A stretch of DNA of 31,395 bases from Thermoleophilales bacterium. Its GTDB lineage: Bacteria > Actinomycetota > Thermoleophilia > Solirubrobacterales > 70-9. Location of the stretch: NCBI GenBank assembly GCA_020636955.1, contig JACJWY010000019.1, forward strand, positions 1 to 31,395. Direction: 5' to 3'. Below, piece after piece: positions 14,056 to 21,406 of the stretch (within the stretch, counting starts at the first letter, position 1; every line of letters begins with the position of its first letter). The notes beneath the pieces were generated by a model. It saw nothing but the letters and a program-made list of their open reading frames with translations, was not told the DNA's origin and searched no databases. A program made the position numbers and the translations under genes.

Positions 14056-15410
14056 TATCCGACTAGATCCGTAACGGCTTCTTTGAATACTTCGGTGTGG
14101 CGGTCGACGTCGGCCTGGCTTGTTGCCGGGGACATCAGGGCCATGTTGTGGAAGGGGGTGATGAGTACCCCGCGGTTGAGCGCGTGGAGGTGCAAGAACC
14201 GTTCAAGTTCCGGGTCGGAAGCCTGGTGGGCGAGAGTGCCGTTTTCGGCCGGCTCCGACTCGAATCGGTACTCGGCCCTTGCCCCGAGCTGGGTCACGTT
14301 CCAGGGCAACCCGGCATCGGTGACCACATCCATCACCCCTTCGCTGAACCGGGTCGCCAGGGGGATCGTGTGGGCGAAGGCTTCTTCGGTCAGAACCTCG
14401 GAAAGGGTGGCGCGGACGGCGGCCAGCGAGAGCGCGTTGCCGGCCAGGGTCCCGCCGACCCCGCCCGTGTCTTCGTAGTCGGCATCTTGCTGCGAGAACA
14501 GGCTCTCGGTCACTGCTTCGGTCAACCCCAGTGCACCGGCCGGAACCCCCGAACCGATCGCCTTGCCGATCGAAAGCAGGTCCGGCTCCAGACCCCACGC
14601 GGCAGTGCAGCCGCCCGGGCCGGCCGAGAAGGTATGAGTCTCGTCGATTATCAGCAGCGTGCCGTACTTGCGGGTCAGGCTCCTGAGCGCCTCGTGGTAG
14701 CCCTCATCCGGCAGAACGATTCCCATGTTGGTCATCGCCGGCTCGGCCAGCACGCAAGCGACCTCACCGGTCGCCAGGGCTGCCTCGAGCGCTTCGAGGT
14801 CGTTGAACTCGACCGCGTAGGTCGTTTCGGCCGGATCGACGGGAGCCCCGACATTTCCCTCGCGGGAAACCGTCAGACCCCCGGGGCCGGCGACCGCAAA
14901 GGCCTCGTCGACCGAGCCGTGGTAACTGTAGCTGAAGATCAGGACTTTCGGCTTGCCGGTGATCTGTCGGCAGATCCTGAGCGCGGCGCGGTTGGCATCG
15001 GTCGCAGTCAGGGTGAACATCCAGCGGTCAAGCCCGAAACGCCGGGACAGTTCCTCCCCGACCCAGGGGGCGTCTTCGGTCGGCAGCATGGTCGTAATGC
15101 CCTTGCGTTCCTGGTCTGTGATCGCCCGCACCACCGGCTCCGGGTCATGGCCGGGCATGGCGCCGGTGTCGCCGAGGCAGAAATCGATGTAGGTGTGGTC
15201 GTCCACGTCGATGATCCGGGCACCGATCGCCAGCTTCGCGAAGACCGGGAAGCCCCCTGCCCAGCGCATCATCCAGGGCATCGGAACGCCGCCGACCAGG
15301 GACTTCTGCGCCCGTTCGAAGAGCTCCCTGGACTTCGGGTTCTCCTCGATGAAACGGTCGAGCTCGGACTGGGTGAGTTCGGCCAGGCGGCCGCGGTTGA
15401 TCTCGGTCAT
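14055..15410 (-). CDS. Class III PLP-dependent aminotransferase (glutamate-1-semialdehyde aminomutase-like)
   Basis: This 451-residue cytoplasmic fold-type I PLP enzyme resembles glutamate-1-semialdehyde aminomutases and related aspartate-aminotransferase-family proteins. Visible family segments are DVDDHTYIDFCLGDTGAMPGH, SYSYHGSVDEAF, LIIDETHTF (Asp that contacts the PLP ring nitrogen) and SIGKAIGSGVPAGALG, where the Lys forms the PLP Schiff base. An N-terminal extension of about 35 residues precedes the core. There is no heme-synthesis context here, so a dedicated HemL role is doubtful; an amino-acid or amine transaminase is equally likely. The ATG has a strong AGGAGGAG sequence five bases away, and TATGAT is a good -10 about 24 bases upstream. 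Confidence 0.88.
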   Translation of the reverse strand: MTEINRGRLAELTQSELDRFIEENPKSRELFERAQKSLVGGVPMPWMMRWAGGFPVFAKLAIGARIIDVDDHTYIDFCLGDTGAMPGHDPEPVVRAITDQERKGITTMLPTEDAPWVGEELSRRFGLDRWMFTLTATDANRAALRICRQITGKPKVLIFSYSYHGSVDEAFAVAGPGGLTVSREGNVGAPVDPAETTYAVEFNDLEALEAALATGEVACVLAEPAMTNMGIVLPDEGYHEALRSLTRKYGTLLIIDETHTFSAGPGGCTAAWGLEPDLLSIGKAIGSGVPAGALGLTEAVTESLFSQQDADYEDTGGVGGTLAGNALSLAAVRATLSEVLTEEAFAHTIPLATRFSEGVMDVVTDAGLPWNVTQLGARAEYRFESEPAENGTLAHQASDPELERFLHLHALNRGVLITPFHNMALMSPATSQADVDRHTEVFKEAVTDLVG

Positions 15411-15433
15411 CTCTCCTCCTCGGGGTTCCGCCG

Positions 15434-15484
15434 ATCATATGCCGCAACCGGCAGCTATGAACAGTGTTCAAGAAGGGCTAGAGT
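15434..15484. promoter_or_regulatory. Divergent promoter region with central 13-bp palindrome
   Basis: On the minus strand TATGAT (15434-15439) with TTCATA 16 bases upstream would drive the aminotransferase gene. On the plus strand TAGAGT (15479-15484) would drive the secreted protein gene at 15523. Between them lies a perfect palindrome, TGAACA-G-TGTTCA (15458-15470), placed where both -35 regions would be, so it may be a shared operator. Confidence 0.45.
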
Positions 15485-15522
15485 CGGGGAAGCTTCGAGA
15501 TCCGGGGGAAGGGAAAGAACAA

Positions 15523-18225
15523 ATGAAGGTCAAGGCACTGATCCTCTCGCTGGCGGCGTTGACGCTCGCGGCGCTCATCGGTGTCGCGGGGCCGGCCACT
15601 GGCGCCGAACCCGGGCCGAAATGCGCCGGCGGGGATGACCCGACCAAGGTGACGGTTGGCATCGTCCAGATGATCGGCTGCTGGACCACGACCCAGGCCG
15701 ATGGCGCCGACGTCTACCACGCACGCTTCGACCGGCAGCCTGCCTACGGCTCGGTCAGGGGAATCGACATGAACGGATTCCTTCTCGCCCCGTCCACCGG
15801 CAACGTTGCCGCCTCGACGGAGCTGGAGGTTAACTCGAAGACCTGGACGATTCGCACGAAGGAGACCACGACCAACGATCCCGCCGAAACCAGGCTTTAC
15901 TCGATGAAGGTGCCCAACGTGAACGAGCCGACGCTGATGGGTGGCGCGCCGTTCACAATCAACTTCACCGCGCCGAAAACCGGCTCCTTCCTGCTCGAGG
16001 ACTTCCGCCTGGGAAGCAACGCTGCATGGTCGAAGGTCTTCGACGGTTTTTCGCCGGTCGGCGACGTCGAGACCCCGGTGAAGCTGCTCGAGGACGGCAA
16101 GGGTTCGATGGACTTCACAATTCAGCTCGCCGGGATATTCACACTCAAGGGCCATCCGCAGTCGACCACGATCAAGATCCCGACCGAGGTCGGCGAGGGC
16201 GCGAAGATTGACGGCTTCGAAATTCACCTGGAAGAGATCGACGGAATCAAACTGATCGACATCAGGGACTTCGAGGCCGAATACTCGGCCGAGGAGAAGA
16301 AACTGGGTGGCAGTGCCGACTTCTCGCTGCCTTTCATGGGCGACAAGGGGGTCAGCTTCGGCTTCGAGATCGAGAACCTGGTCGTGACCAAGGCCACGGT
16401 CGGCGTTTCCGGGGTGAAGATCCCGATCGGGGCTCCGCCGGCCGGTTTCATCACCGCGCTCAACGGTGGCTTCGGTTTCAAACAGATTGACAACTATTTC
16501 GTGCTGAACCTGAACGCCGGGGCGACCGCCGAATTCGGCCCGGAAGTGCCGACCCCTTGGGGCAAGCTGGTTCCCCTCGAAGTGAATTCGAATCTGAAGA
16601 TCGGCAAGGAGGGCCAGGACTTCTACTTCCTCTTCGACGGCGGGGTGAAGGTCTTCCGCCTGCCGGTGGGCAACGTCTATCTGAAAATCCACACCAACAG
16701 CGGGGTCGCGTTCGGCTTCAGCATCGGGATCGGCTTCCCCAGTTACTCGAACAACCCGAACGACCCCTTCTACATCGGTTCGTCGGTCGACGGCTGGATC
16801 GCCAAGAACAGGTTTCAGTTCGAGGGCAAGGGCAAGGTCCGGCTGATCGGTCTTGACATCTTCGATGGCCGGATCCTGATCAACGACAAGGCCGCCGGCG
16901 CCTGCTGGAAGGTCACGTTCTTCGATGGCGGTGCCGTCTACGAATACGGCTCCAGGGACGTCAAGACCTTCGGGGTCAGCTGTGGCCTCGACCGCTACCG
17001 GGAGAACTACCCCTCGGCGACCCACCGCGGAATCGCCGCCGCCTCGGCCGACCGGCCCCGCAAGCTGACCACCGGAGCCAGGGAAGTGATCCTCAGCGCG
17101 AGGGGCAAGGGCGATGCTCCCCGCTTCAAGCTGACCTCAACGGACGGGCGCAGCTTCGAGGTCCCGCAGGGCAAGGACATCGTCCGCACGAAGAAGTACA
17201 TGATCGTGGTCGACCGGAAGAACAAGGTGACCCACGTCGCTGCGGCCGGACTCGCCAACGGCGATTGGACGATCGCCCCATACGGGAACTCGGTTCCGAT
17301 CATGAGCGTGAAGACGGGCAAGGCGCTACCGCCGGAAAGGGTCCAGGCCCGGGTCGTCGGCAAGGGGCTGAGCCGGACCCTTATCTGGGACTCGCGAGGC
17401 AATCCCCACACCAGGCTTGCTTTCACCGAAGTGATGAAGGGCGGCTACGAGCAGCCGATCCTGACTACCGACAAGGTGCGGGGCCGGTACCACTTCAAGG
17501 CAACGAAGGGCGGCCACTACGGCAAGCGCCGCCTGCGGGCCTACGTGATCCACGGCGGCACCCCGCGACAGATCACGATCGAGGACCGCTATGTCGTGAA
17601 GCGACCGGCAAGACTGCGGGCTCCCCGGATCGTCCGGGCCTGGCGAAACGTCTACGCGGCTTCGGCGACCTGGCGCGGCGTCCGCGGGGCGCATGGGTAC
17701 ATCGCCGAGATCGCCGTGATGAAGAACGGCAAGCGACTCACCTCCTACCGGAGGGTGGTCGGTCCGAAGCGCCGGAAGATCACGATCCGGCAGCATCCGG
17801 GCGGAAGCTTCGCGATTGCCCGGGTCCAGGCGTTGAACGCCGACGGCGTTCCCGGCAAGACAGGCGCGAGGCGCTTCCGGCTCGCACCGCCCAAGTCCCT
17901 GACCCTGAGAAAGGCCGGTATCCGGAGTGCGAGGTCGGCCCGGAGGGTGGGTGGCAAGGTGATGCTGCGAACACGTTGCCCGATCAACGGACATTGCCAG
18001 ACCAGGGTGCTGCTCAAGGTTGGCTACCGGACGGTCGGAAAGACCACCTTTCAGCAGGTGCCGGGCACCTACCGCTTCGTTCAGCTCTCGCCGAATTCAC
18101 CGAAGCTGAGGAAGAAACTCGCAAAGGGGCGCCTCAACCGTCTGCGGGTGGTCGTCCGTCAGCACCGGACCGGAAGCAAGCCCCTGCCCGGCCTTGGCGC
18201 TACCGTCGACAACATCAGACCGTGA
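15523..18225 (+). CDS. Large secreted protein of unknown function
   Basis: I do not recognise a family. The 900-residue product has a clean signal peptide (about 1-28, ending ATGA before EPGPK) and is predicted to be exported. Residues about 30-500 are rich in alternating hydrophobic/polar segments and glycine, suggesting a beta-rich domain; a Cys pair (GPKC, GCW) lies near its start and another (GACW, VSCGL) near its end. Residues about 510-900 look like two or three Ig/fibronectin-like modules, for example TWRGVRGAHGYIAEIAV, and become very rich in Arg and Lys, with RTRCPINGHCQTRV near the end. The frame opens upstream to 15193, but ATG 15523 begins the signal peptide and has GGGAAGGG upstream. 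No partner gene is cotranscribed. Confidence 0.85.
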   Translation: MKVKALILSLAALTLAALIGVAGPATGAEPGPKCAGGDDPTKVTVGIVQMIGCWTTTQADGADVYHARFDRQPAYGSVRGIDMNGFLLAPSTGNVAASTELEVNSKTWTIRTKETTTNDPAETRLYSMKVPNVNEPTLMGGAPFTINFTAPKTGSFLLEDFRLGSNAAWSKVFDGFSPVGDVETPVKLLEDGKGSMDFTIQLAGIFTLKGHPQSTTIKIPTEVGEGAKIDGFEIHLEEIDGIKLIDIRDFEAEYSAEEKKLGGSADFSLPFMGDKGVSFGFEIENLVVTKATVGVSGVKIPIGAPPAGFITALNGGFGFKQIDNYFVLNLNAGATAEFGPEVPTPWGKLVPLEVNSNLKIGKEGQDFYFLFDGGVKVFRLPVGNVYLKIHTNSGVAFGFSIGIGFPSYSNNPNDPFYIGSSVDGWIAKNRFQFEGKGKVRLIGLDIFDGRILINDKAAGACWKVTFFDGGAVYEYGSRDVKTFGVSCGLDRYRENYPSATHRGIAAASADRPRKLTTGAREVILSARGKGDAPRFKLTSTDGRSFEVPQGKDIVRTKKYMIVVDRKNKVTHVAAAGLANGDWTIAPYGNSVPIMSVKTGKALPPERVQARVVGKGLSRTLIWDSRGNPHTRLAFTEVMKGGYEQPILTTDKVRGRYHFKATKGGHYGKRRLRAYVIHGGTPRQITIEDRYVVKRPARLRAPRIVRAWRNVYAASATWRGVRGAHGYIAEIAVMKNGKRLTSYRRVVGPKRRKITIRQHPGGSFAIARVQALNADGVPGKTGARRFRLAPPKSLTLRKAGIRSARSARRVGGKVMLRTRCPINGHCQTRVLLKVGYRTVGKTTFQQVPGTYRFVQLSPNSPKLRKKLAKGRLNRLRVVVRQHRTGSKPLPGLGATVDNIRP

Positions 18226-18263
18226 GGGCATTCACCGAGATCCCGCTTCCAGCCGTCTCTTGC

Positions 18264-18300
18264 GAAACCCGGGCTTTCGCCGTCTAAGGGCGAAGGTTTC
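18264..18300. terminator. Imperfect hairpin between convergent genes
   Basis: CTTTCGCC and GGCGAAGG arms with a 7-base loop can be extended by GAAACC / GGTTTC outside a small internal loop. It spans the stop codon of the NTF2-like gene and follows the large secreted protein gene, so it could serve both strands. Weak evidence. Confidence 0.35.
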
Positions 18301-18784
18301 TGAGCAGGCCGGCACCGCGAATTGCCGCTCCTGCAGCAGTCATCGCGGCTCCTTCGGTGCGGCTGCCGATCCCGGGCCAAAGACCCAGCGCCCGAAGGTT
18401 GCCGACCACGTCGTAGAAGGAGTGCTCGCGACAGACCTTGCCGTCCCGGAACTCGAAGATATCGGTGCCTTGCGATTGGAGTCGCTTGCCGGTGGCAGGG
18501 AGTCCGATCCAGGTTGGCCCGGAGTTGAGACCCGTGAAAGCCCAGGGCTCGGTCGCTCGCTCGCCCTCGCAGATGACCGGTTCCCGCAGTGACCACTGGC
18601 AATCGGTGAAGGCCGTGAAGAAGTTGTCGCAGTGGGTTGAGTAGGCGTCGCGACCGTGAATCGGTTCGGGCAGGGTCACGTCCCAGTACTCGATGTCATC
18701 GGTGACGAACTCGAGTACCGCCTCGGTCCCGGTCCCCCAGGCCCTTTGCCACTCGACGAAGAAGTCATCGGCCCAGTTCGCCAC
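18284..18784 (-). CDS. NTF2/SnoaL-like family protein
   Basis: This is a 166-residue protein of the NTF2-like cone-fold superfamily. Residues 1-125 carry the family pattern: an N-terminal helix (FFVEWQRAWGTG), FVTDDIEYWDVTLPEPIHGRDAY, then strands ending in GTDIFEFRDGKVCREHSFYD. Members include SnoaL-type polyketide cyclases, dehydratases and ketosteroid isomerases, but many only bind ligands, so no reaction is assigned. The last 35 residues are Ala/Gly-rich and probably flexible. The GTG at 18784 lacks a Shine-Dalgarno sequence; TACGAT ends six bases upstream, indicating a leaderless start. Confidence 0.83.
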   Translation of the reverse strand: MANWADDFFVEWQRAWGTGTEAVLEFVTDDIEYWDVTLPEPIHGRDAYSTHCDNFFTAFTDCQWSLREPVICEGERATEPWAFTGLNSGPTWIGLPATGKRLQSQGTDIFEFRDGKVCREHSFYDVVGNLRALGLWPGIGSRTEGAAMTAAGAAIRGAGLLRNLRP

Positions 18785-18790
18785 GGGGCG

Positions 18791-18796
18791 ATCGTA
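18791..18796 (-). promoter_or_regulatory. Candidate -10 box of the NTF2-like gene (leaderless)
   Basis: TACGAT on the minus strand is separated by six bases from the GTG start. There is no consensus -35. Confidence 0.5.
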
Positions 18797-18823
18797 GCGA
18801 CAGGAGGCCGGATCCTCGCGCGA

Positions 18824-19225
18824 CTACTTCCAGCCCTCTACATTGGCGGCTTGCCTGATCCAGTTGTCCATCTCGGACGTTTCAGCCTCTTCGAGGGTCT
18901 TGATCTTGATGTAGCGGCTGCGATCCGTATCGCCGAGCGGTGGTGGCGAATCGAAGTCCGCGCCACCCAGAAAGACCATGTTCACCGAGACGTCATAGGC
19001 GACCATTTCGATCAGCCAGCCGAGGTCTTCCCGTCCGTAATAGGCCTTCTTCCACTTCACGGCGTAACGAAGGTCGGATATCGCCTTGCGGATCTGCCCG
19101 TCCAGAGAGGCGACGATCGGATGGAGGTCCGGCATCACCCTGGAGGCCCAGTCGTCGACCTCGCCGGAATCCTCGGAAGGGACCGGAGGTTTGCGGGTGG
19201 AGTTCGGCTTTCGGTTCATTGCCAT
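18824..19225 (-). CDS. DUF1801-family protein
   Basis: This is a small cytoplasmic protein of 133 residues. It contains the DUF1801 (YdhG-like) pattern: an Asp/Leu-rich segment (VMPDLHPIVASLDGQIRKAI), then LRYAVKWKKAYYGRED and the strand MVFLGGADF, ending with a helix around LEEAETSEMDNWIRQA. The biochemical role of the family is not established. The frame opens to 19282, but the ATG at 19225 has GAGGGAG seven bases upstream and gives a normal length; ATG 19219 is an alternative. The N-terminal 25 residues are Pro/Ser/Lys-rich and probably unstructured. Confidence 0.82.
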   Translation of the reverse strand: MAMNRKPNSTRKPPVPSEDSGEVDDWASRVMPDLHPIVASLDGQIRKAISDLRYAVKWKKAYYGREDLGWLIEMVAYDVSVNMVFLGGADFDSPPPLGDTDRSRYIKIKTLEEAETSEMDNWIRQAANVEGWK

Positions 19226-19290
19226 TTCGGGCTCCCTCGGTTGCTGGACGATCCCATCATCCCTCTGTGGCGCCGCCGCCACAAGTGAAA

Positions 19291-19364
19291 TGCCCCGAGC
19301 TGGATTCGAACCAGCGGCCTTCCGCTTAGGAGGCGGACGCTCTATCCAGCTGAGCTACCGGGGC
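19291..19364 (-). tRNA. tRNA-Arg (anticodon CCT)
   Basis: The minus-strand sequence folds as a standard 74-base tRNA. It has a 7-bp acceptor stem (GCCCCGG, ending with a G-T pair), a D-arm with AGCTCAGCTGGATAGAGC, anticodon loop CTCCTAA on a TCCGC/GCGGA stem, a T-arm with GGTTCGAATCC, and discriminator A. The anticodon CCT reads AGG (Arg). CCA is not encoded. No duplicated 3' end that would suggest an integrated element was seen nearby. Confidence 0.95.
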
Positions 19365-19390
19365 CGGATCCGTGATGGTATCCGGAGCGG

Positions 19391-20041
19391 TCAGGGCAGG
19401 AACGGCGGGGTGGCACCCTCGGGAGTGGCCCGGGGCTCAATGTCGAGCGCATCCGCGACGATCGCCCGAAAGCAGAGCAGCTGGAACCTCACCAGTTCAT
19501 CCCGCCCGATGTCGGGATCGTCCGCCCAGCGCGAAGCTACCCCCTGGGTTCCGGCCAGCCACACCCGCAATCCCTGACGCAACCTTGCGGGCGGATCTTG
19601 CACTCCCATCCGTTCGATCATCCGGCCGACTACCCGCTCGAACATCTCGTGGGCCGCCGCCTGCATACGGGGATCGGCGGCAGGGCCGCCCTGAATCATG
19701 CTGGGAATCAGGAAGGGGAACTGCCGGTTCAGATCCAGGATCGCGCCGACCGCAATTTCGAATCGCTCCCGGACCGGCAGTTCCGGGTCGGCCTCGCTTG
19801 CTTCGTAAACCAACTCGAGGGCGGTCTTGATCGACTCGCGGTAGAAGCCTTCCTTGTCTCCGAAGTATCTGAAGATCAGACCCTCTGAAACGCCCGCTTC
19901 GTCGGCGACCTCAGCCAGGCGAACCTCCTCGTAGGGACGGGTGGTGAAGACCCGTATTCCGTACTCGAGCAGCTCGCGGCGCCGCTCCTCCGGACTCAGC
20001 CGGCGACGGACCTTCTTTTCAGTTTCGGCAGCGCGGGGCAA
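19391..20041 (-). CDS. TetR-family transcriptional regulator
   Basis: This is a 216-residue one-component repressor. The helix-turn-helix lies at about residues 17-65 (RRELLEYGIRVFTTRPYEEVRLAEVADEAGVSEGLIFRYFGDKEGFYRE), a textbook TetR pattern; the C-terminal ligand domain is helical and its ligand is unknown. The only plausible start is a TTG at 20041, inside the 3' end of the preceding secreted-protein gene (23-base overlap), so expression is coupled to that gene. The perfect 22-bp palindrome in the promoter of this unit is the obvious candidate operator, making the pair probably self-regulated. Confidence 0.92.
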   Translation of the reverse strand: MPRAAETEKKVRRRLSPEERRRELLEYGIRVFTTRPYEEVRLAEVADEAGVSEGLIFRYFGDKEGFYRESIKTALELVYEASEADPELPVRERFEIAVGAILDLNRQFPFLIPSMIQGGPAADPRMQAAAHEMFERVVGRMIERMGVQDPPARLRQGLRVWLAGTQGVASRWADDPDIGRDELVRFQLLCFRAIVADALDIEPRATPEGATPPFLP

Positions 20042-21368
20042 CGAAGTCAGCCTTGTCCATGTAAGTGGACTTTGGCATGTACGGCCCCATCACCGCAGAT
20101 TCCTGGCCTGGTTTGTGGATGTTCTGGATCGCCTGTTTGAACTTCGGAGAAGCGATCAGATTCCGCATGATCAGGGTTCCGGTACCGCCCCTTCCCAGCG
20201 AGTCGACGTAGTTTCCCCACTTGAGCCAGGCGACGCCGCATTTTCGTGTGGCCGTGCGGGGCCTGTTGGCTGCCGTGCTGACGACGATCGTGTACCGGCG
20301 CTTGCGGGTGAGTGGTACCTGCTCGTCGTAAAGGCAGGCGATCACCGACGTCGTCAGCGGTGATTCGTTTTCGCAGAGCGACCAGTAGCGGACCTGCCCG
20401 GACCCTGCCCGCCGGCTGCCTTTCCAGGTCCGGGGGAAGGTCGGCATCTTTGCCCTCAGGACCAGCACCTTGCCGTAGTGGTCGTTTATCGCGGTCATGA
20501 TGTAACGGGCGTCCCCGTTGCTGTACTGGCCCCCGGTGTCACTCGCGTCGGCCGAGGCACGATCAGACTCGCTGGGAGTGCCCTCCTTGAAGATGCCGAG
20601 CGCGTAGGCGAAGTTGAAGAAGCGTTCCCACCGCGGCGGACTGAAGGCCGGAGCGGTCTCGAACTTGGCGCCCGGGGTATTGACCATCGATTCGAAGGTC
20701 GCTTGCGGAAGTCTAAGCGGGGTCATGGTCCGCACCGGGTTGTTGATCAGCGCGCAGGCCGCGCTTCCAGTAAGGCTTCGGCCATCCTCCAGAATCAGGG
20801 TCATCGACGGGACCGGTACTCCCCCGGCAACTCCGGTTCCCCGGTCCGGGAGATACACCCTGTAGAGCAGTTCCTGGACTCCTCCGTTGGCCGACGCGTA
20901 GATCGTGTTCGGCTTCCGGGCGCCTGCGGGAACCGCCGCGTCGAGAACCGTCATTTTCCAACGGCGCTTCTTGAACTTCAGATCGCGGCGGTGTCCGGGA
21001 ACGAACGGATTGACGCTGCCCCTCTGCGGCCTTATCTGGACGTCACGAAGTGTGTCCGAGGGAGCCCCGGAAATGTAGGCATTCACTGACTGATACCGGG
21101 AGTGCGAGTAGTAACCACGAAGAACCATCCGGGCTTCGGCCGGGAGGTTGAACCTGGCACCCCAGTAGCTCACCTCGGTGTCCGGGTAGGCGAAGTTCTT
21201 TTCCGGGTCACCGACCGTGTTGCGGGTGAAGAAGGGCTCCCAGAAGCATCTGTCCGGGCTGGCGGCTGCGGCGCCGGCCGGGGCCAGCGCGGCCAGCAAC
21301 ATCCCGGCAAGGGTTCCAAAAACTGCAAGGCAAAATGTGAACCGGGCGGCAGCCCCTCTCTTCTCCAT
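20019..21368 (-). CDS. Secreted protein of unknown function, cotranscribed with TetR regulator
   Basis: The 449-residue product has a signal peptide (about 1-36, ending GAAAAS) and four or more cysteines in the exported part. Notable segments are DTEVSYWGARFNLP, RGYYSHSRYQSVNAY and, in the C-terminal third, VRYWSLCENES and RKCGVAWLKWG, which look like conserved cores but match no family I can name with confidence. It is uncharacterised; an envelope or extracellular role is inferred only from export. The ATG at 21368 directly follows the promoter (TTGAGT, 17 bases, TAGACT, then six bases), so its mRNA should be leaderless. The TetR gene overlaps its 3' end. Confidence 0.85.
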   Translation of the reverse strand: MEKRGAAARFTFCLAVFGTLAGMLLAALAPAGAAAASPDRCFWEPFFTRNTVGDPEKNFAYPDTEVSYWGARFNLPAEARMVLRGYYSHSRYQSVNAYISGAPSDTLRDVQIRPQRGSVNPFVPGHRRDLKFKKRRWKMTVLDAAVPAGARKPNTIYASANGGVQELLYRVYLPDRGTGVAGGVPVPSMTLILEDGRSLTGSAACALINNPVRTMTPLRLPQATFESMVNTPGAKFETAPAFSPPRWERFFNFAYALGIFKEGTPSESDRASADASDTGGQYSNGDARYIMTAINDHYGKVLVLRAKMPTFPRTWKGSRRAGSGQVRYWSLCENESPLTTSVIACLYDEQVPLTRKRRYTIVVSTAANRPRTATRKCGVAWLKWGNYVDSLGRGGTGTLIMRNLIASPKFKQAIQNIHKPGQESAVMGPYMPKSTYMDKADFVAPRCRN

Positions 21369-21374
21369 GAGAGA

Positions 21375-21403
21375 AGTCTAGCAGCTATTGAGTTACAACT
21401 CAA
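21375..21403 (-). promoter_or_regulatory. Promoter of the secreted protein-TetR operon (leaderless)
   Basis: TTGAGT (-35, 21398-21403), a 17-base spacer and TAGACT (-10, 21375-21380) lie six bases before the ATG at 21368. This is the best complete promoter in the window. It predicts transcription starting on or next to the start codon. Confidence 0.65.
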
Positions 21404-21406
21404 TAG
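21385..21406. promoter_or_regulatory. Perfect 22-bp palindrome, candidate TetR operator
   Basis: Two 10-base arms (CTATTGAGTT and AACTCAATAG) are perfect inverted repeats around a 2-base centre. They cover the -35 and most of the spacer of the promoter driving the secreted protein-TetR operon. Size, symmetry and position are those of a TetR-family operator. The element also overlaps the last codons and stop of the upstream gene. Confidence 0.75.

Noticed and set aside
15460..15469. LexA-type SOS box (GAAC-N4-GTTC) in front of the large secreted protein
   Set aside because: The spacing between GAAC and GTTC is three bases, not four, so it does not meet the actinobacterial LexA consensus; kept only as an unidentified palindrome.
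14097..15638. Open frame of 513 codons on the plus strand over the aminotransferase gene
   Set aside because: The aminotransferase on the minus strand has all PLP motifs; this frame has none and runs into the next gene.
15478..17025. Open frame of 515 codons on the minus strand antisense to the large secreted protein
   Set aside because: Composition is typical of an antisense shadow in GC-rich DNA, with no motifs or ribosome binding site, while the plus frame has a signal peptide and Shine-Dalgarno sequence.
19291..19364. tRNA-Arg as attachment site of an integrated element
   Set aside because: No integrase gene, no duplicated tRNA 3' end and no change in gene content or base composition were seen around it.
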